64,000 bases of DNA, taken from the NCBI RefSeq assembly GCF_030064675.1, contig NZ_CP116413.1, forward strand, positions 5,364,001 through 5,428,000, in the 5' to 3' direction. The stretch is from Crossiella sp. CA-258035 (GTDB lineage Bacteria > Actinomycetota > Actinomycetes > Mycobacteriales > Pseudonocardiaceae). Made by a program: the position numbers and the translations under genes. Shown here piece by piece: positions 34,590 through 43,304 of the stretch (its first letter is position 1; each line of letters begins with the position of its first letter). Under the pieces are notes generated by a model. It was given only the letters and a program-made list of their open reading frames with translations. It was not told the origin of the DNA and made no database searches.

Positions 34590-35536
34590 GCGGCGACTCC
34601 CCTGGCGATCGCCGCGCGCACGCGGTCGGGCGCGTGCCGCCTGGCAGCGTCCACTGTGGACTGAACTCGGCGCGGGTCCATGAAGTTGAAGCCCATCGCG
34701 ACCAGTTCGGCCGGACCCGGTTCGACGCGGATCACCTTGGTGCCGCGCAACTTGCGGAGCTCTCGGTTGAGGCCGAGGGTCATCCGGCGGCGCAGCAGGC
34801 GCTCCAGGCGGGACAGGCCGGTGGCGGGGGCCGGGTGTTCGCTGGTCATCGGGGCCAGCACGACGAGCTCGTCGAGTTCGAGCGGGGCGAGCAGGTCGGC
34901 GGAGACCGAGGAGACCGTGCCGCCGTCCAGGTAGTGCCGACCGGCGATGAGCACCGGCGGGAACCAGCCGGGGATGGCCCAGGACGCGGCGATCGCCTGT
35001 CCCAGACCGGCTTTGGGCGCATCCGGCGAGCCGAAGGCGACCCTGGCGCCGGTGCCGGCGTCGGCGGCCACGATCCAGGTGGCCGGGTGGGCGACCCAGT
35101 CGCCGACGCTCGCGGTCCGCTCGTCCGCGCGCCGTTCATCGGCCAGGCTGGCACCCAGCTCGCGCAGCCAGCCCGCGTCACCCCCGCCCCTGGGCAGCAG
35201 TCCGGCCAACCGCGCGGTGAGGTCGATCTCGCCGCTGCTGAGGAGTCCGCGCGCGGGCCAGCCGAAGCGCGGCAGCGGCGGCCGTTTCCCTGGATGGTGG
35301 GCCAGGTGCCGGGCGAGGACCGGGTCCTCGGTGCCGTCGAGCGCGGCCACGATGTCGTCAGCGGAACGGCCGGAACCCAGCAGCGCCACCATCTCCGAGC
35401 CCGCCGAGGTGCCGAGCAGGACCTCGGCGGTGCGCGGGTCCCAGTCGAGTTGCCGTTGCACCGCTTGCAGGGCGATGGCGGTCCAGGCGAAGCCGAGGGT
35501 GCCGCCGCAGCCGATCGCGAGCCCCCGCCTAGGCAT
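34586..35536 (-). CDS. patatin-like phospholipase / serine hydrolase
   Basis: 316 residues. The glycine-rich oxyanion region GCGGTLGFAW at the N-terminus, nucleophile GTSAGS (GxSxG) and the Asp dyad partner in HYLDGGTVSSVSADLL (DGG) are classical patatin motifs. No signal peptide. It overlaps the FMO gene by 8 bases upstream and the SDR by 4 bases downstream. By context it acts as an esterase on a lipid or on an ester product of a Baeyer-Villiger-type reaction, analogous to LipR in the mycobacterial mymA operon (inference). Confidence 0.88.
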   Translation of the reverse strand: MPRRGLAIGCGGTLGFAWTAIALQAVQRQLDWDPRTAEVLLGTSAGSEMVALLGSGRSADDIVAALDGTEDPVLARHLAHHPGKRPPLPRFGWPARGLLSSGEIDLTARLAGLLPRGGGDAGWLRELGASLADERRADERTASVGDWVAHPATWIVAADAGTGARVAFGSPDAPKAGLGQAIAASWAIPGWFPPVLIAGRHYLDGGTVSSVSADLLAPLELDELVVLAPMTSEHPAPATGLSRLERLLRRRMTLGLNRELRKLRGTKVIRVEPGPAELVAMGFNFMDPRRVQSTVDAARRHAPDRVRAAIARGVAA

Positions 35537-37010
35537 AGGAGTAGTCCGAGAGCGGGAAGCGGGAGGCTTCGCGGTGCGCGTTCACCGTGGAGGTCGGGCG
35601 GAGCAGGGTGGCCTCGCCGTGCTGGTTGAAGTAGTAGCTGTTCGCGGTGGCGCACTGGCCGAGGGCGAACACCGAGTCGCCCACCCGGTCGGTCATCCGG
35701 GCCAGGAACCGCTCGTTGGCCTGCTCGGTGACCTCGAAGACCTGCGCGCCACGCTTGCGCATCGCGGTGAACAGCCGGTCCATGTGCTTCATCTGGCACT
35801 CGATGGTGGTGAAGTAGGACAGGCCGCTGTAGGAGTACGGGCTGTTCAGCGAGACGAAGTTGGGGAAGCCGGGCACGGTCACGCCCTCGTAGGCCTGGAA
35901 CCGGTTCTCCCGCCACCACTTGCCCAGGTTCTTGCCGTCCCGGCCGATGATCTCGATGGCCGGGAAGTTGACGTCCCACAGGTTGAAGCCGGTGGCCAGC
36001 AGCAGCACGTCGATGTCGGTGCGGCGGCCGTCCGCGGTGACGATGCCGCGCTCGTCGACCCGCTCGATCCTGGTCGTCTCCAGGTGCACGTGCGGGCGGG
36101 TGAAGGCGCGGAAGTAGGTGTTGGAGAAGGTGGGCCGCTTGCAGCCGAAGGAGTAGTCCGGGGTGAGCTTGCGGCGCAGCTCCGGGTCGGGCACCTGGCG
36201 GCGCAGGTGCGCGCGGCAGGACCGCTCGGCCAGCCGGTTGGCGATCCGCAGCCGCCGGTAGTGCACCACGCCGGTGATCATCAGCAGTTCCAGCACCGCG
36301 CTGCCGATCAGCCGCACCGCGCGCTGGGCCGGTGGGAAGGCCGCGAACAGCCGCCGGACCGCGGCCGGGATGCGGTAGTCAGGTTTGGCGCTGACCCAGA
36401 TCGGCGTGCGCTGGTAGACGGTCAGCTCGGCGGCGACCTTGGCCACCTCGGGGATCAGCTGCACCGCGGTCGCCCCGGTGCCGATGATGGCCGCCCGCTT
36501 GCCGGTCAGGTCGTAGTCGTCGTCCCAGGCGGTGGTGTGGATGACCTTGCCGCCGAAGGAGTCGATGCCCTCGATGTCGGGCACCTTCGGCTGGGAGAGG
36601 AAGCCGGTCGCGGTGAGCAGGTACCACGCGGTGACGCTCTCCCCGCCCGCGATCGACACCCGCCAGTGGGTCTCGGCGTCCTCCCAGTACGCGCCGGTGA
36701 CCACCGTGCCGAAGCGCATCGAGGAGCGCAGGTCGTACTTGTCCGCCACGTGCTCGGCGTAGCGCTTGAGCTCGGCGCCGGGGGCGAACAGCCGGGACCA
36801 GTGCGGGTTGGGCTCGAAGGAGTAGGAGTAGGTGGACGAGGGGATGTCCACCGCGAGGCCCGGGTAGCGGTTGACGTGCCAGGTGCCGCCGAGGTCGTCC
36901 TCCCGCTCCAGGATGAGCAGCCGGTGGAAGCCGAGCCGTTTCAACTGGATCGCGGCGCCCATGCCGCCAAAACCGGCTCCCACGATCACGGCGTCGTACT
37001 GCGCGGCCAT
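35529..37010 (-). CDS. flavin-containing monooxygenase (MymA/Baeyer-Villiger-like)
   Basis: 493 residues from ATG 37010, chosen over an upstream start because GGAGGG lies seven bases before it and the FAD motif then sits at VIVGAGFGGMGAAIQL (residues ~8-23). The second Rossmann motif for NADPH is AAIIGTGATAVQLIPEV. The FMO/BVMO fingerprint appears as GKVIHTTAWDDDYDL, close to FxGxxxHxxxW, with LLATGFN downstream. The DDLGGTWHVNRYPGLAVD segment is typical of Baeyer-Villiger and MymA-like enzymes. First gene of an operon with patatin and SDR, divergent from a TetR regulator. Confidence 0.9.
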   Translation of the reverse strand: MAAQYDAVIVGAGFGGMGAAIQLKRLGFHRLLILEREDDLGGTWHVNRYPGLAVDIPSSTYSYSFEPNPHWSRLFAPGAELKRYAEHVADKYDLRSSMRFGTVVTGAYWEDAETHWRVSIAGGESVTAWYLLTATGFLSQPKVPDIEGIDSFGGKVIHTTAWDDDYDLTGKRAAIIGTGATAVQLIPEVAKVAAELTVYQRTPIWVSAKPDYRIPAAVRRLFAAFPPAQRAVRLIGSAVLELLMITGVVHYRRLRIANRLAERSCRAHLRRQVPDPELRRKLTPDYSFGCKRPTFSNTYFRAFTRPHVHLETTRIERVDERGIVTADGRRTDIDVLLLATGFNLWDVNFPAIEIIGRDGKNLGKWWRENRFQAYEGVTVPGFPNFVSLNSPYSYSGLSYFTTIECQMKHMDRLFTAMRKRGAQVFEVTEQANERFLARMTDRVGDSVFALGQCATANSYYFNQHGEATLLRPTSTVNAHREASRFPLSDYSYA

Positions 37011-37024
37011 AGGTGACCCTCCGT

Positions 37025-37064
37025 AGCGGAATGGGATGTCACTAGCGGAACGATATGTCATTCC
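37025..37064. promoter_or_regulatory. operator region between FMO operon and TetR gene
   Basis: AGCGGAATGGGATGTCA (37025-37041) and AGCGGAACGATATGTCA (37044-37060) are direct repeats offset by 19 bp. The second also forms a pseudo-palindrome GGAACGATA/TGTCATTCC (37047-37064, 7 of 9 pairs). Placed between the divergent start codons (37010 and 37091). Confidence 0.7.
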
Positions 37065-37090
37065 AGTGTCGGCGACAATAGACTGCGACC

Positions 37091-37735
37091 ATGACGTCCA
37101 GTGCCACCTCGCCCAGCCGGGCCGAGCGGAAGAAGCAGGAGCTGCGCCGCGAGATCATCGACGCGGCCTTCGACTGCTTCGCCGAACGCGGGTACCACGC
37201 GACCGCGATCGCCGACATCGCCACCCGCCTCGGCATCGGGCACGGCACCTTCTACCGCTACTTCCAGAACAAGCGGGACATCGTCGACCACGTCATCGAC
37301 GACCTGATCGACCGCATCAAGACCGCGCTCACCGAGGAGAACGCACCCGACGCGGTGTCCACTTTGGACGGTTACCGGGCGCAGACCGCGCGGATCGGCG
37401 AGTCACTGGCCCGGATCTTCCAGCAGGACTCCCGGGTGCCCCGCCTGCTGCTGTTCGAGGCCGCGGGCATCGACAAGGCCATGGCCGACCGGGTGCTGGA
37501 CTTCTTCGACCTGGCCACCGCGCTGACCGCGGCCTACCTCACCCACGGCGTCGAGCTGGGCTACCTGCGCGCCGACCTGGACGTGGACAACACCGCCAGC
37601 GCGATCACCGGCATGATCCTGGCCTCCGCGCTGTCCTCGCTGCGCAAACCGGAGGGCGAGCACCAGCGCAAGCTCAGCGAGGCGGTGCGCCGGCTGATGT
37701 ACGACGGCATCGCCGCTCAGCCGGCCGAGCACTGA
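37091..37735 (+). CDS. TetR/AcrR-family regulator
   Basis: 214 residues. HTH: RREIIDAAFDCFAERGYHATAIADIATRLGIGHGTFYRYFQNKRDIVDHV, quoted in parts here as IADIATRLGIGHGTFYRYF, is canonical. The C-terminal domain is all-helical with no special signature. It diverges from the FMO-patatin-SDR operon and probably represses it and itself through the repeats at 37025-37064; fatty acids or ketones would be natural ligands in this context. The 3' end overlaps a convergent pseudogene by 19 bases. Confidence 0.9.
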   Translation: MTSSATSPSRAERKKQELRREIIDAAFDCFAERGYHATAIADIATRLGIGHGTFYRYFQNKRDIVDHVIDDLIDRIKTALTEENAPDAVSTLDGYRAQTARIGESLARIFQQDSRVPRLLLFEAAGIDKAMADRVLDFFDLATALTAAYLTHGVELGYLRADLDVDNTASAITGMILASALSSLRKPEGEHQRKLSEAVRRLMYDGIAAQPAEH

Positions 37736-38205
37736 CCCGAGGTCCGCAGCAGGTCCGCCGCCGCCGAGGACCAGTCGGGGAAGTCGAACTCGAAGCCCGC
37801 GTCCAGCAGCCCGGCCGGGATCCGCTGGGCGGCGCGCAGCTCGCGGATGAACTCCCGCTGGGGCAGCGGATGCGGCGCGGCGAGGTTGACCGGGCCGCTC
37901 AGCTCCGGCCGCGCCAGCAGGAAACGGATCGCGCGCACCAGGTCCCGCCCGTGGATCCAGGACAGCCACTGCGCGATGGCCGCGCCGACGGCCCTGGTGG
38001 AGTCGATCCGGGAGTCCATCATCTCGCGCAGGTTGGCCGCGGTGTAGCGGCAGCTCACGGCGCGCCCGGCCAGGTTCACCACGGCGTCGCAGCGTCGATC
38101 TCCCGCGCCCACGGGCCTGGCGTGCGGCCGTCCCAGCGCACCTGACGAATACCGGGGGGTGGCCACCGGTCGTCTGCTCAGCACCACCACCTCGTGCCCG
38201 AGCAA
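37717..38205 (-). pseudogene. remnant of a TIGR01777-type NAD-dependent epimerase (DUF1731)
   Basis: 162 readable residues. GHEVVVLSRRP, VVNLAGRAVSCRYTAANLREMMDSRIDSTRAVGAAI and, after a junction near base 37960, WIHGRDLVRAIRFLL..LSGPVNLAAPHPLPQREF match the beginning, middle and end of SDR39U1/YfcH-like epimerases, which are normally ~300 residues. The N-terminal GGxGxxG nucleotide-binding motif is not recoverable and ~100 or more central residues, including the usual catalytic region, are missing at the AIAQ/WLSWIHG junction. The frame itself stays open. Best read as a decayed gene with internal and 5' deletions. Confidence 0.72.
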
Positions 38206-38399
38206 GGCCAGGTCGCGCAGTCGCTCACTATTCCCCTCGGGCTGTGACCGGTGACTCGTTTCCGCCAGCCGCTTAATCAGGCGATTGCCACCGCGAAACC
38301 GGTTACCCTAATTGAGTGAAGCTGGGGGGCCGAACACGCTTGCCTCCCCCAGCCGCAGTCCTGATCGCCACTGGCTCAGACCCGCCGGGAGCCCCACCG

Positions 38400-39845
38400 A
38401 TGTCAAGCAGTACCGCCATTTCCGAACCGCGCCAGGAGCAAGCTCCAGCGCGCACCGGGCTCCTGATCGGAGTGCTGGTCGCCTCGGCCTTCGTGATGAT
38501 CCTCAATGAGACGATCATGAGCGTCGCGCTGCGGGACCTCACTGTCGACCTCAAGGTGCCGACCACCACCGTGCAGTGGCTGACCAGCGGCTTCCTGCTC
38601 ACCATGGCCGTGGTCATCCCGACCACCGGCTTCCTGCTCGAACGCTTCACCCCGCGCCAGGTCTTCCTGGTCTCGCTCTCGCTGTTCAGCCTCGGCACGC
38701 TGCTCTCCGGTGTCGCGCCCGGCTTCGAGGTGCTGCTGGCCGGCCGGATCGTGCAGGCCATGGGCACCGCGGTGATGATCCCGCTGCTGATGACCACGGT
38801 GATGCGCCTGGTGCCGCTGGAGCGGCGCGGCGCGACCATGGGCACCATCAGCATCGTGATCGCGGTGGCCCCGGCCATCGGGCCGACCATCGGCGGCGCC
38901 GTGCTCAACTGGCTGGGCTGGCGCTGGATGTTCCTGATCGTGCTGCCGCTGGCCCTCGCCGCGCTGGTGACCGGCGCGCTGCTGCTGAAGGTGGAGAGCG
39001 AGACCCGGCTGGTGCCGCTGGACGTGCTCTCGGTGTTCCTGTCCGCGATCGGTTTCGGCGGCGTGCTGTACGGGCTGTCCTCCTCCGGCGAGTCCGCCGG
39101 TGGGCACGCGCCGGTGCCGCCGTGGCTCTCCGTGGTCATCGGCGTGATCTCGCTGCTGGTCTTCGGCTGGCGGCAGCTGCGGTTGCAGCGGGAGGACCGG
39201 GCGCTGCTGGACCTGCGGCCGTTCACCCACCGCCGCTACGTCATCGGGCTGGTGCTCTCCGCGCTGCTGTTCATCTGCCTGATCGGCGTCGGCGCGATCA
39301 TGCTGCCGCTGTACCTGCAGACCGTGCTGAAGACCACGACCTTCGTCAGCGGCCTCGCGGTGCTGCCCGGTGGCCTGGTCCTCGGCCTGCTCGGCCGCCC
39401 GGTGGGCAAGCTGTTCGACAAGGTCGGCGCCCGCCCGCTGGTCATCCCCGGCGCGGCAGCCATGGCGGTGGCGATCTGGCTGTTCTCCGCACTCGGCCCC
39501 GGCTCGCCGCTGATCGCGGTGATCGGCATCCACGTGCTGCTGATGATCGGCCTCGGCCTGATGATGACCCCGCTGATGACCGAGAGCCTGTCCTCGCTGC
39601 CCGAGCAGCTGTACTCGCACGGCAGCGCCATCCTGGCCACGCTGCAGCAGGTCGCGGGCGCCCTCGGCACCGCGGTGTTCATCACCGTGTCCACCCTGGG
39701 CAGTGCGCCCGGCGCGACCAGCCCGGACGTGGACGGCCTGCACCTGGCGTTCATGGTGGCAGGCGGCATCGGCGTGGTGGCCTTCGTCGGCGCGCTGTTC
39801 GTCCGCTCCTCCGGCAAGAGCACGGCGGCCACACCCGTCCACTGA
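38400..39845 (+). CDS. MFS multidrug exporter, DHA2 family (14 TM)
   Basis: 481 residues from ATG 38400 (GGGAG about 7 bases upstream); an in-frame GTG at 38316 would add an unlikely Pro/Gly-rich leader. Motifs: NETIMSVALRDLTVDL (motif D1-like), LERFTPRQVFLVSL (motif A), RIVQAMGTAVMIPLLMTTV (motif B) and AIGPTIGGAVLNWLGWRWMF (motif C, antiporter signature). Fourteen hydrophobic segments. Such pumps (EmrB/LfrA-like) expel drugs with proton antiport. It ends at a perfect 15-bp terminator stem. The pseudogene remnant lies upstream; no dedicated regulator is adjacent. Confidence 0.9.
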   Translation: MSSSTAISEPRQEQAPARTGLLIGVLVASAFVMILNETIMSVALRDLTVDLKVPTTTVQWLTSGFLLTMAVVIPTTGFLLERFTPRQVFLVSLSLFSLGTLLSGVAPGFEVLLAGRIVQAMGTAVMIPLLMTTVMRLVPLERRGATMGTISIVIAVAPAIGPTIGGAVLNWLGWRWMFLIVLPLALAALVTGALLLKVESETRLVPLDVLSVFLSAIGFGGVLYGLSSSGESAGGHAPVPPWLSVVIGVISLLVFGWRQLRLQREDRALLDLRPFTHRRYVIGLVLSALLFICLIGVGAIMLPLYLQTVLKTTTFVSGLAVLPGGLVLGLLGRPVGKLFDKVGARPLVIPGAAAMAVAIWLFSALGPGSPLIAVIGIHVLLMIGLGLMMTPLMTESLSSLPEQLYSHGSAILATLQQVAGALGTAVFITVSTLGSAPGATSPDVDGLHLAFMVAGGIGVVAFVGALFVRSSGKSTAATPVH

Positions 39846-39874
39846 GCGCTTGACGACAGCGCTTCACGACAAGG

Positions 39875-39908
39875 AGAACGGCGGTGGCCACCCGGCCACC
39901 GCCGTTCT
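39875..39908. terminator. bidirectional terminator with perfect 15-bp stem
   Basis: AGAACGGCGGTGGCC (39875-39889) and GGCCACCGCCGTTCT (39894-39908) with a four-base ACCC loop, followed by TTGTGTGTCT. Between convergent genes. Confidence 0.92.
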
Positions 39909-39926
39909 TGTGTGTCTGGCCCGGTC

Positions 39927-41330
39927 TCAGCGCACAGCCGCCGGACGACAGTCCGCGGACCACTGGTTGATGTCATACGGCGGCGCGGCCACGTCGATGA
40001 GCTTGTCCTGGCCGAGGTCGCAGCCGGGCGAGGTCAGCCGGTAGCGCCCGGCCGGACCGGACACTCGCGCCTTCCCTGCGGCGTCGGTCCTGGCGGTGAA
40101 CTCGTGCCCGTTGTGCACATCGGTCAGCCGCAGTTCCCGGTCCGCCAGCTCCTCGCCCGTATCCGCCCGGCCGTTGCCGTCGGCGTCCTGGAACAGCACA
40201 CCGGTGGCGCTGCCGTCCAGCCCGGTCACCTTGGCCTGCGAGTCGTCGCTGGGCTGGCCGTCGGAGTACTCCTCAGCCTGGCTGAAGTCGCAAGCCTGGT
40301 GCAGGTAGCCACGCTCGGCGCTCTTCGGCCGCACGGTCCCGCGCGCCCGGTACTCCCTGGTCTGGCCCGGCTGCACCGTGGTCCCCGCGCCGTAGGCGAG
40401 TTCGCCCCACGCCTGGTCCGAGATGTCCAGGGCGAGCCCGTTGTCGCCGCGGTCGCAGGCGATGCTGACGCCGGTCAGCGGCCGCGCGCTGATGTTGGTC
40501 AGGGTCACCGTCACCTCGCCCTTGCTCCCGGCCGGGTAGCTCGCCTTGTCCAGGACGAGCTTGGCCCGCAAGGACTCCGACAGCGGGCGCAGCGCCCGGA
40601 CCGGCACCACCGTGTCGGCCACCGACCCGTCCAGGCGGAGCTGGGCCGAGAAGTTGCGGACCCAGCCATCCGGCAGGCTCGCCGTCGACAGGTCGTGCGT
40701 GCCCACGGGCACGCCGGGGAAGACGTAGCGGCCCTCGGCGTCGGTGACCGCGATGCGTTCCTCGGGCTCGTCCTGCACGCGCAGCGCCATCCTGGCCCCG
40801 GCCAGCCCCTCCCCCGGCGCCGGCGAGCCGCTCAGGTCGGCGTCGCCGTAGACCTGTCCGCTGACCGACACCTTGGTCTCCGCCGGGACCACCCGCACCA
40901 GCGCGGGTCCCTGGTCGTCGGCGGGGTTGACGTCATTCGGCGAGAGTGGGCCAAGCGCGAACTGGGCGTCGCCGCGGTACTGGCCGAGCCTGCCGCGCAG
41001 CGTGTACTCCCTGGTCTGCCCCGGCAGGTAGCTCGCGCCCAGCCCGGTGGGACCAAGGTCGCCCCAGTCGGCCATGTCCTGGATGTGGAACCCGGTGCCG
41101 GAGATCGAGCGTTCGTGCTTGCGCAGGTAGTAGGCGCCCCGGTCACCGACGTTGGTCACGGTGAGCTTGACGGTGAGCGGGTCCCCGGCCAGGTAGGTGC
41201 CGCTCGGCACGGTGACCGTGCTGCGGATGTCCGGCCCGGACGCCGCGCTCGCCGTGCCCACGACCAACCCGTTGGCCAGCAACGACAACACGACCGCGCC
41301 GGTCAGGATCCGGGCGGATGAGAATGCCAT
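39927..41330 (-). CDS. secreted SdrD-B/CARDB-like beta-domain protein
   Basis: 467 residues. Signal peptide (RILTGAVVLSLLANGLVVGTASA). The mature part alternates CARDB/DUF11-like strands (YLAGDPLTVKLTVTNVGDRG, and again YPAGSKGEVTVTLTNIS) with SdrD-B-like modules (GQVYGDADLSGSPAPGEGLAGARM and GVLFQDADGNGRADTGEELADREL), so the architecture is a duplicated CARDB+SdrB pair. The DADxxGxxD-like segments may bind calcium. No sortase or membrane anchor is visible, so it is probably released. Start ATG 41330. Likely a cell-surface or extracellular matrix protein. Confidence 0.82.
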   Translation of the reverse strand: MAFSSARILTGAVVLSLLANGLVVGTASAASGPDIRSTVTVPSGTYLAGDPLTVKLTVTNVGDRGAYYLRKHERSISGTGFHIQDMADWGDLGPTGLGASYLPGQTREYTLRGRLGQYRGDAQFALGPLSPNDVNPADDQGPALVRVVPAETKVSVSGQVYGDADLSGSPAPGEGLAGARMALRVQDEPEERIAVTDAEGRYVFPGVPVGTHDLSTASLPDGWVRNFSAQLRLDGSVADTVVPVRALRPLSESLRAKLVLDKASYPAGSKGEVTVTLTNISARPLTGVSIACDRGDNGLALDISDQAWGELAYGAGTTVQPGQTREYRARGTVRPKSAERGYLHQACDFSQAEEYSDGQPSDDSQAKVTGLDGSATGVLFQDADGNGRADTGEELADRELRLTDVHNGHEFTARTDAAGKARVSGPAGRYRLTSPGCDLGQDKLIDVAAPPYDINQWSADCRPAAVR

Positions 41331-41402
41331 GCGATGCCCCCTAGTTCGCTTCTGCCACTCACACCCCGGGGACGCGACCGAGGTTGCCAGCGGTGACCCA
41401 CG

Positions 41403-41954
41403 TCACTCCCCCGGCTCCGGGTAGACCATCACCAGCACGGCCCGGTCCGCACCGGTGCGCCCCTGGTAGAGGTGCGGACGGGCGGCGTCGAAGCGCACCG
41501 AGTCGCCCGCGTCCAGCTCGACCGGCGCGTCGGCCGGACCGGTGGTCAGGCCGCCACTGGTGAGCACCAGGCACTCCTGCACACCGGCCGCGTGCGCGCG
41601 CGAGTCCTGCCTGGCCTGGGCGACCTCGATGTCGTAGATCTCCACCGTGCCGCGCGCCCGCAACCGGTGCAGCAACCGGGCGCTGACCGCCTCGCCCAGC
41701 ACCTCCGGCCGGTCGTCCGCGGCGCGCACCACCTCCACCGCGACGGCGGGCCGGTCCAGCAGCTCGCCGAGCGGCACGCGCAGCGCGGTGGCCAGCGCCC
41801 ACAGCGTGCTCAGGGTCGGGTTGCCCTGGCCCTGCTCGATGCCGTGCAGCGTGGTCTTGCTGATGTCGGCGGCCGCGGCCAGGTCCGCCAGCGAGATACC
41901 GGCGGCCGAGCGCAGCCGCTGCACGTTCCCACCGACGACTTGCGTCAACTCCAT
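41403..41954 (-). CDS. XRE-family regulator with C-terminal cupin
   Basis: 183 residues from ATG 41954; ATG 41966 is an alternative inside the putative operator. HTH: NVQRLRSAAGISLADLAAAADISKTTLHGIEQGQGNPTLSTLW, seen as SLADLAAAADISKTTLHGIE. The C-terminal half is a cupin_2 barrel (ECLVLTSGGLTTGP, LDAGDSVRFDAARPHLYQ). This class senses small metabolites and controls adjacent catabolic or amino-acid genes. It diverges from a PLP-dependent aminotransferase over 50 bases that contain three half sites, so that gene is its probable target. Confidence 0.88.
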   Translation of the reverse strand: MELTQVVGGNVQRLRSAAGISLADLAAAADISKTTLHGIEQGQGNPTLSTLWALATALRVPLGELLDRPAVAVEVVRAADDRPEVLGEAVSARLLHRLRARGTVEIYDIEVAQARQDSRAHAAGVQECLVLTSGGLTTGPADAPVELDAGDSVRFDAARPHLYQGRTGADRAVLVMVYPEPGE

Positions 41955-41956
41955 GC

Positions 41957-41984
41957 GTACCAGCATAGTGGTATACACGTACCA
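41957..41984. promoter_or_regulatory. operator for XRE-cupin regulator
   Basis: Half sites GTACCA (41957-41962), TGGTA (41969-41973) and TACCA (41980-41984). The pair TGGTA/TACCA is an inverted repeat with a six-base spacer, and CGTACCAGCA occurs twice. Midway between the divergent start codons. Confidence 0.65.
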
Positions 41985-42004
41985 GCACAACGAACGGGGT
42001 CACG

Positions 42005-43162
42005 ATGACAGTGAGCAGGCTCCGGGAGATCCCCGGCATCGGAGTGGACCTGCTGGCCGACGCGGCGGACGCCACCGCCGACCCGGACCTGCTCCGCCTG
42101 GAGAACCTGGACACCGACCTGCGTCCACCCGCCATCGCCTTGGCGCACACCAGGTCGGCGATCGAGGAGGACGCCGCCAACAGCTACCTCCCGTTCCAGG
42201 GCAGGCACTCCTTACGCGCGGCCGCGGCGGCGCACGTCGGCCGCATCGCCGGCCGCGAGTACGACCCGGACACCGACTGCGTGAGCGTGGTCGGCGGCCT
42301 CAACGGCATCCTCAACACCCTGCTGGCCACCGTGGAACCGGGCCAGGAGGTGGTGCTGTGCGACCCGGTCTACGCGGGCCTGGTCAACCGGGTCCGGCTC
42401 GCGGGCGGCCGCCCCCGCTTCGTCCGCACCGAGCCAACCCCCGCGGGCTGGCAGCTCGACCCGGACGCGCTGGCCGCCGCGGTCGGCCCGGACACCGCCG
42501 CCGTGCTGATGATGGCCCCGGCCATGCCCAGCGGCCTGGTCCTGGACCACCGGCACTGGGCGGCGCTGGCCGATGCCTGCACGCGGCACAACGCCTGGCT
42601 GGTCTACGACGCGGCCATGGAACGCATCCGCTTCGACGGCCTGCCACCAAGTCACCCGGCCGCGCACGAGGGCCTGGCCGACCGGGTGATCACCGTGGGC
42701 TCGGCCTCCAAGGAACTGCGGATGACCGGCTGGCGGGTGGGCTGGGTGGTCGGCCCGGCGCCGATCGTGGCCGACATCCGCCTGGTGGGCCTGACCAACG
42801 TGGTCGCCCAGGTCGGCCTGGCCCAGGAGGCGGTCGCGGCCGCGCTGAGCGCCCCCGACGCCGAGTCCGACGTGGCCGCGGCGACCGCCGAGTGGCAACG
42901 GCGCTGCGAGACCGTGCTCGCCCAGCTCGACGGCTACCCGGTGATCCGCCCGCACGGCGGTTGGTCCCTGTTGCTGGACACCCGGCCACTGGGCCTCACC
43001 CCGAAGGAACTCTCCGGCCGCCTGTTCGAACGCGGCCGGATCGCGGCCACCCCGATGAACTGGTGGGGCCCCAGCGGCGAGCACTACTTACGCCTGGTCT
43101 TCACCAACGAACCAGCCGAGCGACTCAACGACCTCGCCGACCGTTTCCGCCAGTCGCTCTAA
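42005..43162 (+). CDS. PLP-dependent class I/II aminotransferase, atypical active site
   Basis: 385 residues. PLP lysine is K236 in SASKELRMTGWRVGW; the Asp that pairs with the pyridine N is D202 in VYDAAMERI; the substrate-carboxylate Arg is in YLRLVF. The usual NPxNPTG motif is replaced by MMAPAMPSG (168-177), so the Asn that hydrogen-bonds the PLP phenolate is Met174, which is unusual. The family is the aspartate/aromatic aminotransferase fold. ATG 42005 with GGGG upstream. Regulated, most likely, by the divergent XRE-cupin protein. The stop is 2 bases from modular repeat copy B. Reaction uncertain: aminotransferase, lyase or racemase. Confidence 0.85.
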   Translation: MTVSRLREIPGIGVDLLADAADATADPDLLRLENLDTDLRPPAIALAHTRSAIEEDAANSYLPFQGRHSLRAAAAAHVGRIAGREYDPDTDCVSVVGGLNGILNTLLATVEPGQEVVLCDPVYAGLVNRVRLAGGRPRFVRTEPTPAGWQLDPDALAAAVGPDTAAVLMMAPAMPSGLVLDHRHWAALADACTRHNAWLVYDAAMERIRFDGLPPSHPAAHEGLADRVITVGSASKELRMTGWRVGWVVGPAPIVADIRLVGLTNVVAQVGLAQEAVAAALSAPDAESDVAAATAEWQRRCETVLAQLDGYPVIRPHGGWSLLLDTRPLGLTPKELSGRLFERGRIAATPMNWWGPSGEHYLRLVFTNEPAERLNDLADRFRQSL

Positions 43163-43164
43163 CT

Positions 43165-43303
43165 CCACCGCCGTGTTGGCCGTTGTCGTACGGAGTGTTG
43201 GCCGTTGTCGTACCGGGTGTTGGCCGTTATGGACGGCGTGTTGGCCGGGTGGGCGTACCAGTTCGGCCAACACTGTGTGCGACAACGGCCAACACGGCGG
43301 TGG
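43165..43303. repeat. modular palindromic repeat, copy B (4+2 units)
   Basis: Terminal inverted repeats are 24-bp perfect (43165-43188 with 43280-43303). The core GTGTTGGCC occurs at 43173, 43195, 43217 and 43238, and GGCCAACAC at 43265 and 43287, again with 21-22 bp spacing. The element exactly fills the space between two convergent stop codons (TAA ends 43162, the reverse TGA begins at 43305). Compared with copy C it carries one extra forward unit. Confidence 0.9.
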
Positions 43304-43304
43304 G

